A DNA stretch of 64,000 bases from JAAGZL01 sp050288625. GTDB taxonomy: Bacteria > Pseudomonadota > Gammaproteobacteria > Chromatiales > Chromatiaceae. Shown one piece after another: positions 51,564 through 61,287 of the stretch. The notes beneath the pieces were generated by a model. The model was not told the DNA's origin. It saw nothing but the letters and a program-made list of their open reading frames with translations, and ran no database searches. Each line of letters opens with the position of its first letter. Within the stretch, counting starts at the first letter, position 1. Both the position numbers and the translations under genes were made by a program. The stretch spans positions 40,200-104,199 of the forward strand of contig JBNKEE010000020.1 in assembly GCA_050288625.1 (NCBI GenBank). Reading direction: 5' to 3'.

Positions 51564-51639
51564 TGGCTCCCCGGGACGGGCTCGAACCGCCGACCTAGTG
51601 ATTAACAGTCACCCGCTCTACCGACTGAGCTACCGGGGA
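51564..51639 (-). tRNA. tRNA-Asn (anticodon GTT)
   Basis: A 76-nt tRNA on the minus strand: acceptor TCCCCGG (51639-51633) pairs with CCGGGGA, then G and CCA (51566-51564). Anticodon loop has CTGTTAATC, anticodon GTT. D-stem GTAGCTCAGTCGGTAGAGC and T-arm GGCGGTTCGAGCCCGTC are standard. Confidence 0.97.
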
Positions 51640-51696
51640 ATGAAGGCGCGTATATTAAAGATCTGTCTCGTTCTGGTCAATACCAGATATTCAATT

Positions 51697-52251
51697 CTAA
51701 CTGCAATCTAGAGAACTGCCATCGTGCTTGGTGTCAGAAAGGCGTGGCCGACCACTATTGCTTACGATAACCGCTTTTGGATCAACTATTCCGCCTGTAT
51801 CACAAAAAGTGAATGTGACATTCATGCCCATGGAAAAACCACTGGAATCGTAGGCGGCTTTTCTCCGCCCGGTTGTGGTCTTGATCAGGATGGAGTCATA
51901 ATTAATGTTTACATGTCTGAGTAGTTTTTCACCTTCCTCAAGATGTCCGCTTTTATTATTATCAGTGAACATTATGATATCTTCGTCCCATATCATGGAG
52001 TTCGCACAATCCGTGCCATTGAAAGAAGGGCAGAGCACCACTCTTGTACCCCGGGTGACCGCTTCGTTTCGGGCCAGACTCAGATGGGTGGTGATGGTGT
52101 TTATCGCTGCAGTCATCTGATTGCTATGAGTAAGATTTTGAAACGATGGTACCCCTATTGCCAGAAGAACGATGGCAACCGACAGGGTGGTTATTACTTC
52201 AATCAATGAGAAACCACAGACATGCTGTGGCCTAGTGAAAGGCTTATTCAT
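51697..52251 (-). CDS. FimT/GspH-like type IV minor pilin
   Basis: A 184-aa prepilin-like protein. The leader ends in the cleavage motif G-FSLIEV (CGFSLIEVITTLSVAIVLLAI) and continues as a hydrophobic helix with Glu5 preserved. The rest is the GspH/FimT-type beta domain with cysteines spread (LCPSFNGTDCANSM). It is not near other pilus genes in this window. It may aid pilus priming or DNA uptake. Confidence 0.85.
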   Translation of the reverse strand: MNKPFTRPQHVCGFSLIEVITTLSVAIVLLAIGVPSFQNLTHSNQMTAAINTITTHLSLARNEAVTRGTRVVLCPSFNGTDCANSMIWDEDIIMFTDNNKSGHLEEGEKLLRHVNINYDSILIKTTTGRRKAAYDSSGFSMGMNVTFTFCDTGGIVDPKAVIVSNSGRPRLSDTKHDGSSLDCS

Positions 52252-52358
52252 AGACGATCCCTCGTTTTGTCTGTTATGCGCAAATCCGTGCGCAGATCAT
52301 TACTATCGCTCTGCTTTATTCAAAACAGGTGATCAGTCTATATTCGTAGAAGAGAAAA

Positions 52359-52384
52359 GGGAACACCCATGTATGAGTGTTCCC
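52359..52384 (-). terminator. Terminator of the aminotransferase gene
   Basis: An 8-bp stem GGGAACAC/GTGTTCCC (52359-52366 and 52377-52384) followed on the minus strand by TTTTCTCTTC. It begins 11 bp past the aminotransferase stop. Confidence 0.8.
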
Positions 52385-52395
52385 ATCTCATGTAG

Positions 52396-53583
52396 TTAGT
52401 TCCCCAGGGCTTGTTCCAAACGATCCAGGGCGTTTGTCAGATTTTCCTGACTAGTTGCGATGGATATTCGTACATGGCCGGCCAAACCGAAAGCATAACC
52501 TGGAACCAGAGCAACACCAGCGTGTTCGATCATATATTCTGCAAGTTCCACATCTGTAGATACGCCGTCAATACGATCTATTGCCGCCTGAACATTTGGA
52601 AAGCAGTAGAAAGTTCCATCGGTAGGTAGACAGCTGACGCCGTCGATCTTGTTGAGGCGGTCTACAACGTAATCGTGTCTCTGCTTAAAGTGCACCAACA
52701 TCTCTTGGATGCAGTCTTGAGGTCCTTCTAACGCAGCTTGAGCAGCAACTTGTGATATAGATGTTGGGTTGGATGTACTTTGAGATTGAACCTTTTTCAT
52801 GGCCTTGATAATGGATGAGGGTCCGGCGGCATAGCCGATGCGCCATCCTGTCATGGAGTAGGCCTTTGATACGCCGTTTAGTACCAGACACCTGTCCTTG
52901 AGGTCAGGGCAGGCGTTAAGGATATTTACGAATGGTTTATCACCCCAGAGAATGTGCTCATACATATCATCCGTGGCAATTACAATCTTTGGATGGCTGA
53001 GGAGTACATTGCCCAGGGCCTTTAGCTCATCCAGGCTGTAAGACATGCCGGTTGGATTTGACGGGCTATTGATGACAACCAGTCGAGTCTGTTTTGTGAT
53101 AGAGGCCTTCAGTTGATTCGGGGTAATCTTAAAGTTCTGTTTTTCATCTGCATGTACAAAAACTGGAGCTCCTCCAGCGAGAAGAGACATATCCGGGTAC
53201 GAAACCCAATAGGGTGTGGGTATTACTACCTCATCACCGTTATCCAGAATGGATTGGGCAAGGTTGTAGAAACTTTGCTTGCCTCCACAGGAGACCAGGA
53301 TCTCATCAGGGGTATATTCCAGATTGTTATCGCGTTTAAATTTTTCGATGATGGCATTTTTCAGGCCAGGCGTACCATCCACAGGGGTATATTTGGTGAA
53401 TCCGTCCTGAATAGCCTTGATTGCCGCTTCTTTAATATGGTCCGGTGTATCAAAGTCAGGTTCGCCAGCTCCGAGCCCAATAATGTCCTTACCGGCGGCG
53501 CGCATCTCTGCAGCGCGGGAGGTAACCGCCAAGGTGGGAGATGGCTTTACGGCCTGAACGCGAGATGAAAGTTTTATGCTCAT
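52396..53583 (-). CDS. Class I pyridoxal-phosphate aminotransferase (aspartate-type)
   Basis: A 395-aa cytosolic transaminase. The PLP lysine lies in LNGVSKAYSMTGWRIGYAAG. GLGAGEPDFDTPDHIKEAA near the N-terminus and NSPSNPTGMSYS match class I aspartate/aromatic aminotransferases of the AspC/PatA type. Exact amino-acid preference cannot be read. The start at 53583 faces uvrB divergently over 112 bp. Confidence 0.93.
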   Translation of the reverse strand: MSIKLSSRVQAVKPSPTLAVTSRAAEMRAAGKDIIGLGAGEPDFDTPDHIKEAAIKAIQDGFTKYTPVDGTPGLKNAIIEKFKRDNNLEYTPDEILVSCGGKQSFYNLAQSILDNGDEVVIPTPYWVSYPDMSLLAGGAPVFVHADEKQNFKITPNQLKASITKQTRLVVINSPSNPTGMSYSLDELKALGNVLLSHPKIVIATDDMYEHILWGDKPFVNILNACPDLKDRCLVLNGVSKAYSMTGWRIGYAAGPSSIIKAMKKVQSQSTSNPTSISQVAAQAALEGPQDCIQEMLVHFKQRHDYVVDRLNKIDGVSCLPTDGTFYCFPNVQAAIDRIDGVSTDVELAEYMIEHAGVALVPGYAFGLAGHVRISIATSQENLTNALDRLEQALGN

Positions 53584-53695
53584 TATTACTAAATTCCAGT
53601 ATGCTAAAGGTGTTGAAAGATCTTCCTTGGTTGTAGACTAGTGTCGTGTCAGAAAGGCCCAATGATAGCTAATCCTTGCAGTAAGAACATCCCTT

Positions 53696-55702
53696 ATGTC
53701 AAAAGATTTTGATCTAATTGCCGATTTTACTCCAGCAGGCGACCAGCCCCAGGCAATCAGGGAACTGATAGACGGTTTGAGGGATGGTGAAGCCGGGATG
53801 ACTCTGCTGGGCGTGACCGGCTCTGGTAAGACCTACACCATCGCCAACGTGATTCAAGAGGTGCAGCGTCCGACAGTCATTCTCGCCCATAATAAGACCT
53901 TGGCGGCCCAACTGTATGGAGAGATGAAGGAATTTTTTCCCAACAATGCGGTTGAGTATTTTGTTTCATACTATGACTACTACCAACCAGAGGCATATAT
54001 TCCCTCATCTGATACGTTCATAGATAAGGATGCCTCCATAAACGAACATATAGAGCAGATGCGTCTTTCTGCCACTAAAGCCTTGTTGGAGCGCCCGGAT
54101 ACCATAATTGTAGCCACCGTTTCCTGTATCTATGGCCTGGGTGATCCTCGCTCCTATCTCAGTATGGTGCTGCATCTGGTGCGAGGAGAGGGCATAAAAC
54201 AGAGGACCATCCTGCGGCGTCTGGCGGAATTGCAATACAGCCGTAACGACGTTGAGCTGCATCGTGCGACCTATAGGGTGCGAGGGGATGTAATTGACGT
54301 CTATCCGGCTGAGTCCAGCGGCGAGGCAGTGCGTATAGAGCTATTTGACGACGAGGTAGAAGCGATCTCCTTATTTGATCCACTCACTGGTGAAGTTCTG
54401 CGCAAAGTGCCGCGCTATACCATCTATCCCAAATCCCATTATGTGACTCCACGCGAGACGTTGTTGCAAGCGGTGGATCAGATCAAGGATGAGTTGAAAA
54501 AACGACTTGAACACTTCAGACAAAACGACAAGTTGGTAGAGGCCCAACGTCTAGAGCAGCGCACCAGGTATGATATGGAGATGATCATGGAGCTTGGCTA
54601 CTGCTCAGGGATTGAGAACTACTCACGTTTTCTCTCCGGTCGTGGCCCGGGAGAGGCTCCGCCAACCTTGCTGGATTATCTGCCTGATAACGCACTATTG
54701 GTAGTGGATGAGAGTCACGTCTCCATTCCTCAGGTGGGTGGCATGTATAAGGGGGATCGCTCTCGTAAAGAGACGTTGGTTGGTTATGGCTTCAGGCTAC
54801 CTTCAGCTCTGGATAACCGTCCACTGATGTTTGAGGAGTTCGAATCTAGAGCGCCACAGACTATATATGTATCCGCTACACCAAAACAGTACGAGCTTGA
54901 TCGTTCAGGTAAGGTAGTGGAGCAGGTAGTTCGCCCTACCGGGTTAGTAGATCCTGAAGTGGAGGTTCGTCCAGTAATATCCCAAGTTGATGATCTTCTT
55001 TCGGAGATAAACCTGCGAGTGACTATGCAAGAGCGGGTATTGGTAACGACTCTGACTAAACGTATGGCTGAGGATCTTACCGATTACCTGAATGAACATG
55101 GGGTGCGGGTACGTTATCTGCATTCTGATATAGAAACTGTAGAACGGGTGGAGATCATCCGCGACCTGCGTCTGGGGGAGTTTGATGTCTTGGTGGGTAT
55201 CAATCTGCTACGGGAAGGACTGGATATGCCTGAGGTGTCGCTTGTTGCAATACTGGATGCAGACAAGGAAGGGTTTCTGCGCTCAGAAGGTTCTCTGATT
55301 CAGACCATTGGCCGCGCTGCCAGAAACGTAAATGGTAAGGCTATACTCTATGCCGACAGGATAACCGGTTCTATGCAAAGGGCAATGGAGGAAACAGAAC
55401 GCAGACGCAGCAAACAGATTGCCTATAATCTGGAGCATGGAATTACCCCTCAGAGCATCCAAAAAGCGATAAAAGATGTGATGGAGGGCGCTAGACCAGG
55501 TGCTCCAGTGCCGGCGCAAGAGTATGCCAAAGTTGCTGAGGAGCAGCTCGAGTATGCTTCCATGTCCCCTGCGGAGATGGGTGTAAAGATTAAGCGACTG
55601 GAACAGAAGATGTATCAGCACGCAAGAGATCTGGAGTTTGAAGAGGCTGCAGCTGTGCGGGATCAGATCAGACTGTTGCAGTCAAATGGTATCTTGGTCT
55701 GA
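53696..55702 (+). CDS. uvrB: UvrABC system protein B
   Basis: Central helicase-like damage-recognition protein of nucleotide excision repair. 668 aa, standard size. Walker A GVTGSGKTYT near residue 40, the beta-hairpin YYDYYQPEAYIP near 90, helicase motifs QTIGRAARN and a C-terminal UVR domain (LEQKMYQHARDLEFEEAAAVRD) are complete. The start ATG 53696 is modestly supported by a purine-rich leader. Confidence 0.98.
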   Translation: MSKDFDLIADFTPAGDQPQAIRELIDGLRDGEAGMTLLGVTGSGKTYTIANVIQEVQRPTVILAHNKTLAAQLYGEMKEFFPNNAVEYFVSYYDYYQPEAYIPSSDTFIDKDASINEHIEQMRLSATKALLERPDTIIVATVSCIYGLGDPRSYLSMVLHLVRGEGIKQRTILRRLAELQYSRNDVELHRATYRVRGDVIDVYPAESSGEAVRIELFDDEVEAISLFDPLTGEVLRKVPRYTIYPKSHYVTPRETLLQAVDQIKDELKKRLEHFRQNDKLVEAQRLEQRTRYDMEMIMELGYCSGIENYSRFLSGRGPGEAPPTLLDYLPDNALLVVDESHVSIPQVGGMYKGDRSRKETLVGYGFRLPSALDNRPLMFEEFESRAPQTIYVSATPKQYELDRSGKVVEQVVRPTGLVDPEVEVRPVISQVDDLLSEINLRVTMQERVLVTTLTKRMAEDLTDYLNEHGVRVRYLHSDIETVERVEIIRDLRLGEFDVLVGINLLREGLDMPEVSLVAILDADKEGFLRSEGSLIQTIGRAARNVNGKAILYADRITGSMQRAMEETERRRSKQIAYNLEHGITPQSIQKAIKDVMEGARPGAPVPAQEYAKVAEEQLEYASMSPAEMGVKIKRLEQKMYQHARDLEFEEAAAVRDQIRLLQSNGILV

Positions 55703-55811
55703 CTCCATACTGGATATTGGGCAGTCTGCGATTTATGATCTCAAGTTAACCAAATTATCGCCGATAATACCCAAGGTTACTGGATAAAAATATATAAAAT
55801 CGGGAAACAGA

Positions 55812-57581
55812 ATGGAAATAAGTGAGTACAAAGAGGTGTTGCGTAAGGCTTATCTCAATAGAGATATAGATGCCATTATCCGTACCATCAAGGAGCTAAT
55901 GCAATCTCCAGGGTTTTCTAATTTTTATAATAGGTTGTGCAAAGAACATAAAATCACCTCTGCTAGTGTAAAGCTGGATGAGTTAGCAACTGTCCTAGTA
56001 AATGAAATTGAAGGTGAAATTCAAAAAGGTGGTGACGCCTTCGCTACTGCTACCTACATGGATATATCGGCTGAGTTAGGTAAATTGTTTGGAGATGATT
56101 TATCCAAGATTTATCTCAGTACCAAGATGCCGTCAGAATTCTTGCTGGAGATTCGTGCTGGTTACAATCAGAGTGATACGGAAAAGTTGTCAGAAGATCT
56201 GGTATCCAGATACAGGGACGAAATGATAAGGATTGAAAAGGGGAGGCAGGTTGTTACCGATGTACTACAGAAATTCAGCCATTTCCCTCTAAAAAACGCA
56301 ACGACCGTTTCCAGATTGATTGAGCGTTTGACCCGCGATCTCAAGTCAAACTACAAATATTTAACGTTAAAGCCATATTTGATGACGGTATTCGCGAATA
56401 CCGAACCAGGCGACTCTGATAGAACAATAAAAACTACCGATGATGAGAATGATGAGCAGGTACTGTTTAAACACTATCTCAATACAGGCATAGAACCGCC
56501 TATATTACAGCAATTGAAATTCAGACTCGCAGTAAATACTCTATTCAGACATATAAAAGAAAACGAGGTTCTGCCTGAGGAGAACTTTAAGAACTACGTG
56601 AAAGTCGTTAGTAGGGTGTGGGGATATAGATGTCCATCTAAACTTACACAGAACGCAAGAGATATACTCGAAGAACTCATAGTCATGGTCAATCATGACC
56701 AGCAAGCGATACTGAAGAGACTGGCTCTTACCTTTATTGAAGAGTATCTCAACGCAGAAGATAGGATGAAGCTGTATCACAACGGCATTCAAACGGAGCT
56801 TGCTGTTACTAAAGAGTATCTAAGTCAACTGGCATTGGATACAACTAGGATAAATAGTGAAGATGAAGAGAAGATAAGAATTGCTCAAGAGAAGATAATA
56901 GGACTGGAAGGGGTGTTTAATATTTCTCCCGGTTTACGGAAAGCGGCATCAGCTAAATCGTTTATGGAATTGGAGCGTACCTCTCTTGGTCTGTCAACGT
57001 CAGTAGGAGCAGAGAGGCTAACAGAGTGGATAAGGATCTACTCAATACTCTACTCTAATAGTGAATTCCTCGAGTACACTGAGCAGAAAGTAGATTTTTC
57101 TACGATGCGTGAATATATATCGGATCTATCTACATATCACTTGATACTGAACATAGCACAACTTAAAGAGGTAATAGATCGCAGTTTGGGCATTCCTGAT
57201 GATGAGAAAGTCAGTCAATTCAAGATGTTCAATGAAGCATTAAAGCTGCGCCTGCAAAACCTGATAGTCAAGAATGAGGAAGAAAAGACCCTCAAGCAGA
57301 TGATAAGTGATCTAGGTTTTCTTGGGAATAAATCTTTGCAGTTTGTGATTGCTGAAACTTTTGAGGGGTTTCAAAAAATCGCTGATGCATTTACCAATAG
57401 CGCAACAGATTATTTCATACATGATAAGGAAACCCTTCTTAAAGAATCAAAAGACCTATATAAACAGATATGTAATCAATGTATGAAGAACTTCCTGGTG
57501 AGACCTGTTCGTCATGAGCCGCAAATAGATGAGCCGGGTGAACAACCAAAGAAGACATGGCTTAGAAAACTGTTCTCCTAA
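55812..57581 (+). CDS. Large helical protein of unknown function
   Basis: A 589-aa protein with no membrane segment or signal peptide. It is strongly alpha-helical and Lys/Glu-rich with irregular hydrophobic spacing. Notable stretches include FSNFYNRLCKEHKITSASVK near the N-terminus, the central RLALTFIEEYLNAEDRMKLY, and the basic tail KKTWLRKLFS. Only a few cysteines. I do not recognise a family. Base composition is AT-richer than uvrB upstream. It lies 109 bp after uvrB; its start has ATCGGGAAACAGA upstream. The next gene, 269 bp on, is a CARF-like protein. Confidence 0.7.
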   Translation: MEISEYKEVLRKAYLNRDIDAIIRTIKELMQSPGFSNFYNRLCKEHKITSASVKLDELATVLVNEIEGEIQKGGDAFATATYMDISAELGKLFGDDLSKIYLSTKMPSEFLLEIRAGYNQSDTEKLSEDLVSRYRDEMIRIEKGRQVVTDVLQKFSHFPLKNATTVSRLIERLTRDLKSNYKYLTLKPYLMTVFANTEPGDSDRTIKTTDDENDEQVLFKHYLNTGIEPPILQQLKFRLAVNTLFRHIKENEVLPEENFKNYVKVVSRVWGYRCPSKLTQNARDILEELIVMVNHDQQAILKRLALTFIEEYLNAEDRMKLYHNGIQTELAVTKEYLSQLALDTTRINSEDEEKIRIAQEKIIGLEGVFNISPGLRKAASAKSFMELERTSLGLSTSVGAERLTEWIRIYSILYSNSEFLEYTEQKVDFSTMREYISDLSTYHLILNIAQLKEVIDRSLGIPDDEKVSQFKMFNEALKLRLQNLIVKNEEEKTLKQMISDLGFLGNKSLQFVIAETFEGFQKIADAFTNSATDYFIHDKETLLKESKDLYKQICNQCMKNFLVRPVRHEPQIDEPGEQPKKTWLRKLFS

Positions 57582-57850
57582 AATAGATACGTCGCGTAAC
57601 CTGCCCAATCAGTAATGAATTAAATTCCTTTCCCGGCTTTAAATTAGTGAAATACAATTTGAAAAGGTATATAATCCACTGTTACATAATAGAAAACATA
57701 ATTTGAGAATTAGAATAACTACATTTATCGGGTGAGCAGTATAGGCAACATGGTTGGCGATGGCTGTCTCCATGCTTGGAATAAGCAGTATATATAACAA
57801 CAATTAGTAGGAATGCCTTACGCGTTACCCACCTGCTAGATAGGTGGAAT
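57582..57850. other. AT-rich gap before the CARF-like gene
   Basis: A 269-bp AT-rich gap with a 6-bp hairpin near its right end (CCACCT...AGGTGG about 57830-57848), just before the CARF-like start. It looks like a promoter/leader region. No gene is seen. Confidence 0.4.
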
Positions 57851-58858
57851 ATGGCGCATCATTTTTTGAATATTCAGAATAGCTTTCCCCCTCTAAGGAA
57901 GGGCGGGAAGACGGTGTTCTTTTGTCATTCAAGCTATGAGCCTAGAACCCTAGCAAGCATGAAGACTTCTGAGGGTTGTCAAAGCATTTCCTCTGCTTTT
58001 ATCTTCCACTCTAACGATTTTCTTGAATCTAAGATATACCAACAACATCACACTCAACTTGTACGCCATTTTGGTTCAATATCAACAAATGACCCTATCC
58101 AAATACCAGTGCTGTCGAGTGTTCAAGATGACTCAATTGATACATATAAGCACCTAATCACGGAAGCGATAAGCCAGGCAGATGATGTTGTTGTAGATAT
58201 AAGCACATTTAACCGAGGTATCCTGATCTACCTGCTAGACTTGGTCCTTAAGGAGAAAGGGGACAAACCTCTCTATCTATTTTATACAGAGCCGGAAAAA
58301 TATGGTTCGGAAAAAAATGGGCGAAGGGGAACATGGTTAACAAAGGGTGTTAAGAATATTATTTCTGTCCCAGGTTTTTTGGGTGATAAACAAGAGCAAA
58401 AACAGTCGCTGTTAGTACTATTGTTGGGATGTGATGCAGAACGCGCGATTGCAACTATAGATGCAGTCAATCCAGATAAGATGGTAGTGATCTCCCAGGG
58501 TACACTGAGATGTAGGAAGGGATTGCAGGAAATCTATCTAAAAAGTCATGGAAAGATTCTTGATAGATATGCTGAAAAGATAACAACCATTCTGACTGTT
58601 CCTCCACAAGGTTGGGAAGCAGTATACGACGTGTTCGCAAGAATCCACGCACTATATAGAAATCAATATAATCTAACTGCACTATTGCATGGAACTAAGA
58701 TGCAAGTGATCGGTGCTGTGACGTTTTGTCAAAAACATCCTGGTATAGAGGTGTTATATTCACAGCCGGAAAAATACAATTGTAATTCTTATACCCAGGG
58801 TATGGGGCAAACCTGGTGGCTTGATGTACCAAACATGAACTTATTCAAGAAAAGATAA
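57851..58858 (+). CDS. Twin Rossmannoid (CARF-like) protein with internal repeat
   Basis: A 335-aa cytosolic protein. It reads as two related halves. Half 1 (about 18-165) has VVVDISTFNRGILIYLL then LYLFYTEPEKYG and TWLTKGV. Half 2 (about 185-330) has LLVLLLGCDAERAIATI, NLTALLHGTKMQVIGAV, then EVLYSQPEKYN and TWWLDVP. The shared PEKY segments lie at 148-151 and 306-309. The GTKM segment sits where CARF-type ligand-binding domains have a GGTK motif. ATG 57851 follows GGTGGA. It converges on the ABC operon with a 4-bp gap. The role is not established; nucleotide sensing is inference. Confidence 0.7.
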   Translation: MAHHFLNIQNSFPPLRKGGKTVFFCHSSYEPRTLASMKTSEGCQSISSAFIFHSNDFLESKIYQQHHTQLVRHFGSISTNDPIQIPVLSSVQDDSIDTYKHLITEAISQADDVVVDISTFNRGILIYLLDLVLKEKGDKPLYLFYTEPEKYGSEKNGRRGTWLTKGVKNIISVPGFLGDKQEQKQSLLVLLLGCDAERAIATIDAVNPDKMVVISQGTLRCRKGLQEIYLKSHGKILDRYAEKITTILTVPPQGWEAVYDVFARIHALYRNQYNLTALLHGTKMQVIGAVTFCQKHPGIEVLYSQPEKYNCNSYTQGMGQTWWLDVPNMNLFKKR

Positions 58859-58862
58859 GTCG

Positions 58863-60062
58863 TTATTCTGTTCTAAGCGCCTCTACTGGGTCTAAATTTG
58901 CTGCTTTGTATGCGGGTACCACTCCAGCAACCAAACCGATAGCCATAGCAACCAGTTCGGCAGCAATGGCATAGATCCATGGAGTATGAGTTGGAAGCTT
59001 AGGTACAGCAATCCCCAGCAGCCAGGCTCCACCGGCCCCCAGTAGCAGGCCTGCTGCCCCGCCTAAACTTGCCAACAGTATGGCTTCGCTTATGAATAGG
59101 GAAAGTATCTCACTCCTCTTTGCACCTATGGCCCGTAGCAAACCTATCTCCGGTGTGCGTTCTGTGATAGCTATCGTCATGATGGTAAGTATTCCTATTC
59201 CGCCTACCAGCAATGAAATTGCACCAAGGGCTCCGACTGCCAGAGTCAGAATGTTTAAGATAGAGCCGAGTGTATCCAGCATTTGATCTTGGGTGATGAT
59301 GGTGAAGTCCTCACTGCCGTGCCTGGCAATAAGAAGTTTGCGGATACTTTTTGATAGCACAGTGCTATCCGCATCAGATGCATAGAGCAGATCGATCTCC
59401 ATCATGCTCTCACGATTGAACATAGACATGGCTTTCTGAGCAGGGATGTAGACTGTATCATCCAGATCAAAGCCGAGCATCTGACCTTTAGGCTCCATTA
59501 CGCCGATGATTCTATAGCTCTCACTACCAATGCGAATGCGTTTTCCTAGAGGATTGGTTGTAGCGAAAAGCTCAGAACGAACTTTGCTTCCAAGGACGGC
59601 AAATGGACGTGCATTACGTGGGTCGTCATTTGGAAGAAAACGACCTACATTTGGCTTCATCAGCCAGACCTTGGGTACGGCTGGACCTACTCCCAGTATC
59701 ATAGTCCTGCGGCTGCGATGATCAGATTCTATCGCTGCATTGCCTTGAATCACCGGCACCACATCAATGATCTTGGGCAGCCTGGCCAAGGCCATGGCGT
59801 CCTCCATGCTCAGTGGGCGTACATTACTGACAACGGCACCTGACATGCCTAGGGTGTTGGCCTTGCCAGGGGTAACGGCAATCAAATTGGTTCCGAACTG
59901 GGTAAACTCAGATAATACGAAACGATGGATACCTTCTCCGATGGAAGTGAGAAGGATCACCGAGGCGATGCCAACTGCTATACCCAAGGCGGTAAGAAAA
60001 CTACGCATACGATGGGCAAACACAGAACCTATGGCTAGTCTTATAAAGTCTCGAGTCAGCAT
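58863..60062 (-). CDS. MacB/FtsX-type ABC permease, distal
   Basis: A 399-aa permease with the FtsX topology: N-terminal TM helix (MRSFLTALGIAVGIASVILL), a large periplasmic domain (about 40-270) and three C-terminal TM helices. Motifs EIGLLRAIGAKRSEIL and NLDPVEALRTE are typical. It is similar in plan to the permease gene upstream, suggesting a duplicated pair. It is the last gene of the efflux operon. Confidence 0.9.
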   Translation of the reverse strand: MLTRDFIRLAIGSVFAHRMRSFLTALGIAVGIASVILLTSIGEGIHRFVLSEFTQFGTNLIAVTPGKANTLGMSGAVVSNVRPLSMEDAMALARLPKIIDVVPVIQGNAAIESDHRSRRTMILGVGPAVPKVWLMKPNVGRFLPNDDPRNARPFAVLGSKVRSELFATTNPLGKRIRIGSESYRIIGVMEPKGQMLGFDLDDTVYIPAQKAMSMFNRESMMEIDLLYASDADSTVLSKSIRKLLIARHGSEDFTIITQDQMLDTLGSILNILTLAVGALGAISLLVGGIGILTIMTIAITERTPEIGLLRAIGAKRSEILSLFISEAILLASLGGAAGLLLGAGGAWLLGIAVPKLPTHTPWIYAIAAELVAMAIGLVAGVVPAYKAANLDPVEALRTE

Positions 60063-60063
60063 A

Positions 60064-61269
60064 TTAGCGTCCTGATAGAGCCAGAACCGGATCTAATGCT
60101 GCGGCTCGTCTTGCGGGTAAAACTCCGAACAGAAGGCCTGTAGTCAATGCCACGGCAATTGCTGCCACGAATGACCAAAGAGGTATACTCAAGGGAAAGT
60201 CAGGAAAGAACTGACCAAGTATCCAGGTTCCGAAAAACGCAACACCTACTCCAATGATTGCACCGGTTACCGAAAGTAGTGATGCCTCTACCAGAAAGAG
60301 TTGCAGAATCTGTTTGCTTGGGCTTCCCAGGGCTTTGAGCAGGCCGATCTCTGCGGTTCTTTGCGATACCGCCACCAGCATTACATTCATAATGAGTATG
60401 CCTGCTACCGCAAGACTTATGGCGGCAATTCCACCCACGGTCATGGTTAAGGCGAGGAAGATTTCATCGAAGGTGGAGAGCATTGCATCCTGAGTAATAA
60501 CCGTTATGTCGTCCTCACCGTCGTGTCGCTCCTTGATGGTGGCGAGGACGGCCTGCTTGGCCTTGGATATTGAGCTACGGCTCCTGGCCTTGACCAGGAT
60601 GCGGAATAGGGAGGTTGTATTGAACAGAGATTGGGCTGTTGCGACCGGGATGATGGCGATATCGCTCATATCAGTTCCAAGAGATTGGCCCTTGGCCTCA
60701 AGGATGCCGATTATCCTTAATCTGCGATCGGATATGCGTATCCATTGACCCAGGGCCTTTTGATTTCCGAATAACTCCTTCTTTAGCTTGCTGCCTAATA
60801 CGGCGACCGCTCCGCCGCGATTAGGGTCTCCTGCAGGCAGGAACTTTCCTCTCCTCATTTCCAGTTGTCTTACCGGAAGCAGGTCAGCGGTGGAACCGAG
60901 GATATTCACTTCTCGCTCCAGTTGTTTGAAGGAGACTGGGGCGGAACCAACAGAGATGGGAGCGACCTGTTGAATAGAACGATTACGAGTCAGGGCCATG
61001 GCATCTTGCAGGGTGAGGTCGCGTGGTGTTTCTCCCATGATAGGTGGTGCTCCACCGGTAGTTTCTGAGCGTCCTGGCAGAACCACAAGCAGGTTGGTCC
61101 CAAGCTGGGAAAACTCATTGGTCACATAGCGTCGTGCGCCGTCTCCTAGCGCAGTAAGGACCATCACAGATCCAACACCTATGGCCATGGCCAGCAACAT
61201 AAGCAGGGTACGCTGCGGCGTACCTGAGATGGAGCGAATACCAAATTGTATGCTGTCGTCTGCTCGCAT
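60064..61269 (-). CDS. MacB/FtsX-type ABC permease, proximal
   Basis: A 401-aa permease of the same plan as the next gene: IGVGSVMVLTALGDGARRYV TM/periplasmic start, EIGLLKALGSPSKQIL coupling-helix motif and AALDPVLALSGR end. The distal permease starts 1 bp after its stop. Together with the ATPase and HlyD-like protein it builds a tripartite or LolCDE-like exporter. Confidence 0.9.
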   Translation of the reverse strand: MRADDSIQFGIRSISGTPQRTLLMLLAMAIGVGSVMVLTALGDGARRYVTNEFSQLGTNLLVVLPGRSETTGGAPPIMGETPRDLTLQDAMALTRNRSIQQVAPISVGSAPVSFKQLEREVNILGSTADLLPVRQLEMRRGKFLPAGDPNRGGAVAVLGSKLKKELFGNQKALGQWIRISDRRLRIIGILEAKGQSLGTDMSDIAIIPVATAQSLFNTTSLFRILVKARSRSSISKAKQAVLATIKERHDGEDDITVITQDAMLSTFDEIFLALTMTVGGIAAISLAVAGILIMNVMLVAVSQRTAEIGLLKALGSPSKQILQLFLVEASLLSVTGAIIGVGVAFFGTWILGQFFPDFPLSIPLWSFVAAIAVALTTGLLFGVLPARRAAALDPVLALSGR

Positions 61270-61287
61270 GGGATATCCAGCCTGGCC

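Noticed and set aside
57851..58858. CRISPR-associated CARF effector (Csx1/Csm6/Can1)
   Set aside because: No HEPN, nuclease or other effector motif (such as RxxxxH) can be seen, and no CRISPR genes are nearby; only the CARF-like resemblance is kept as inference.
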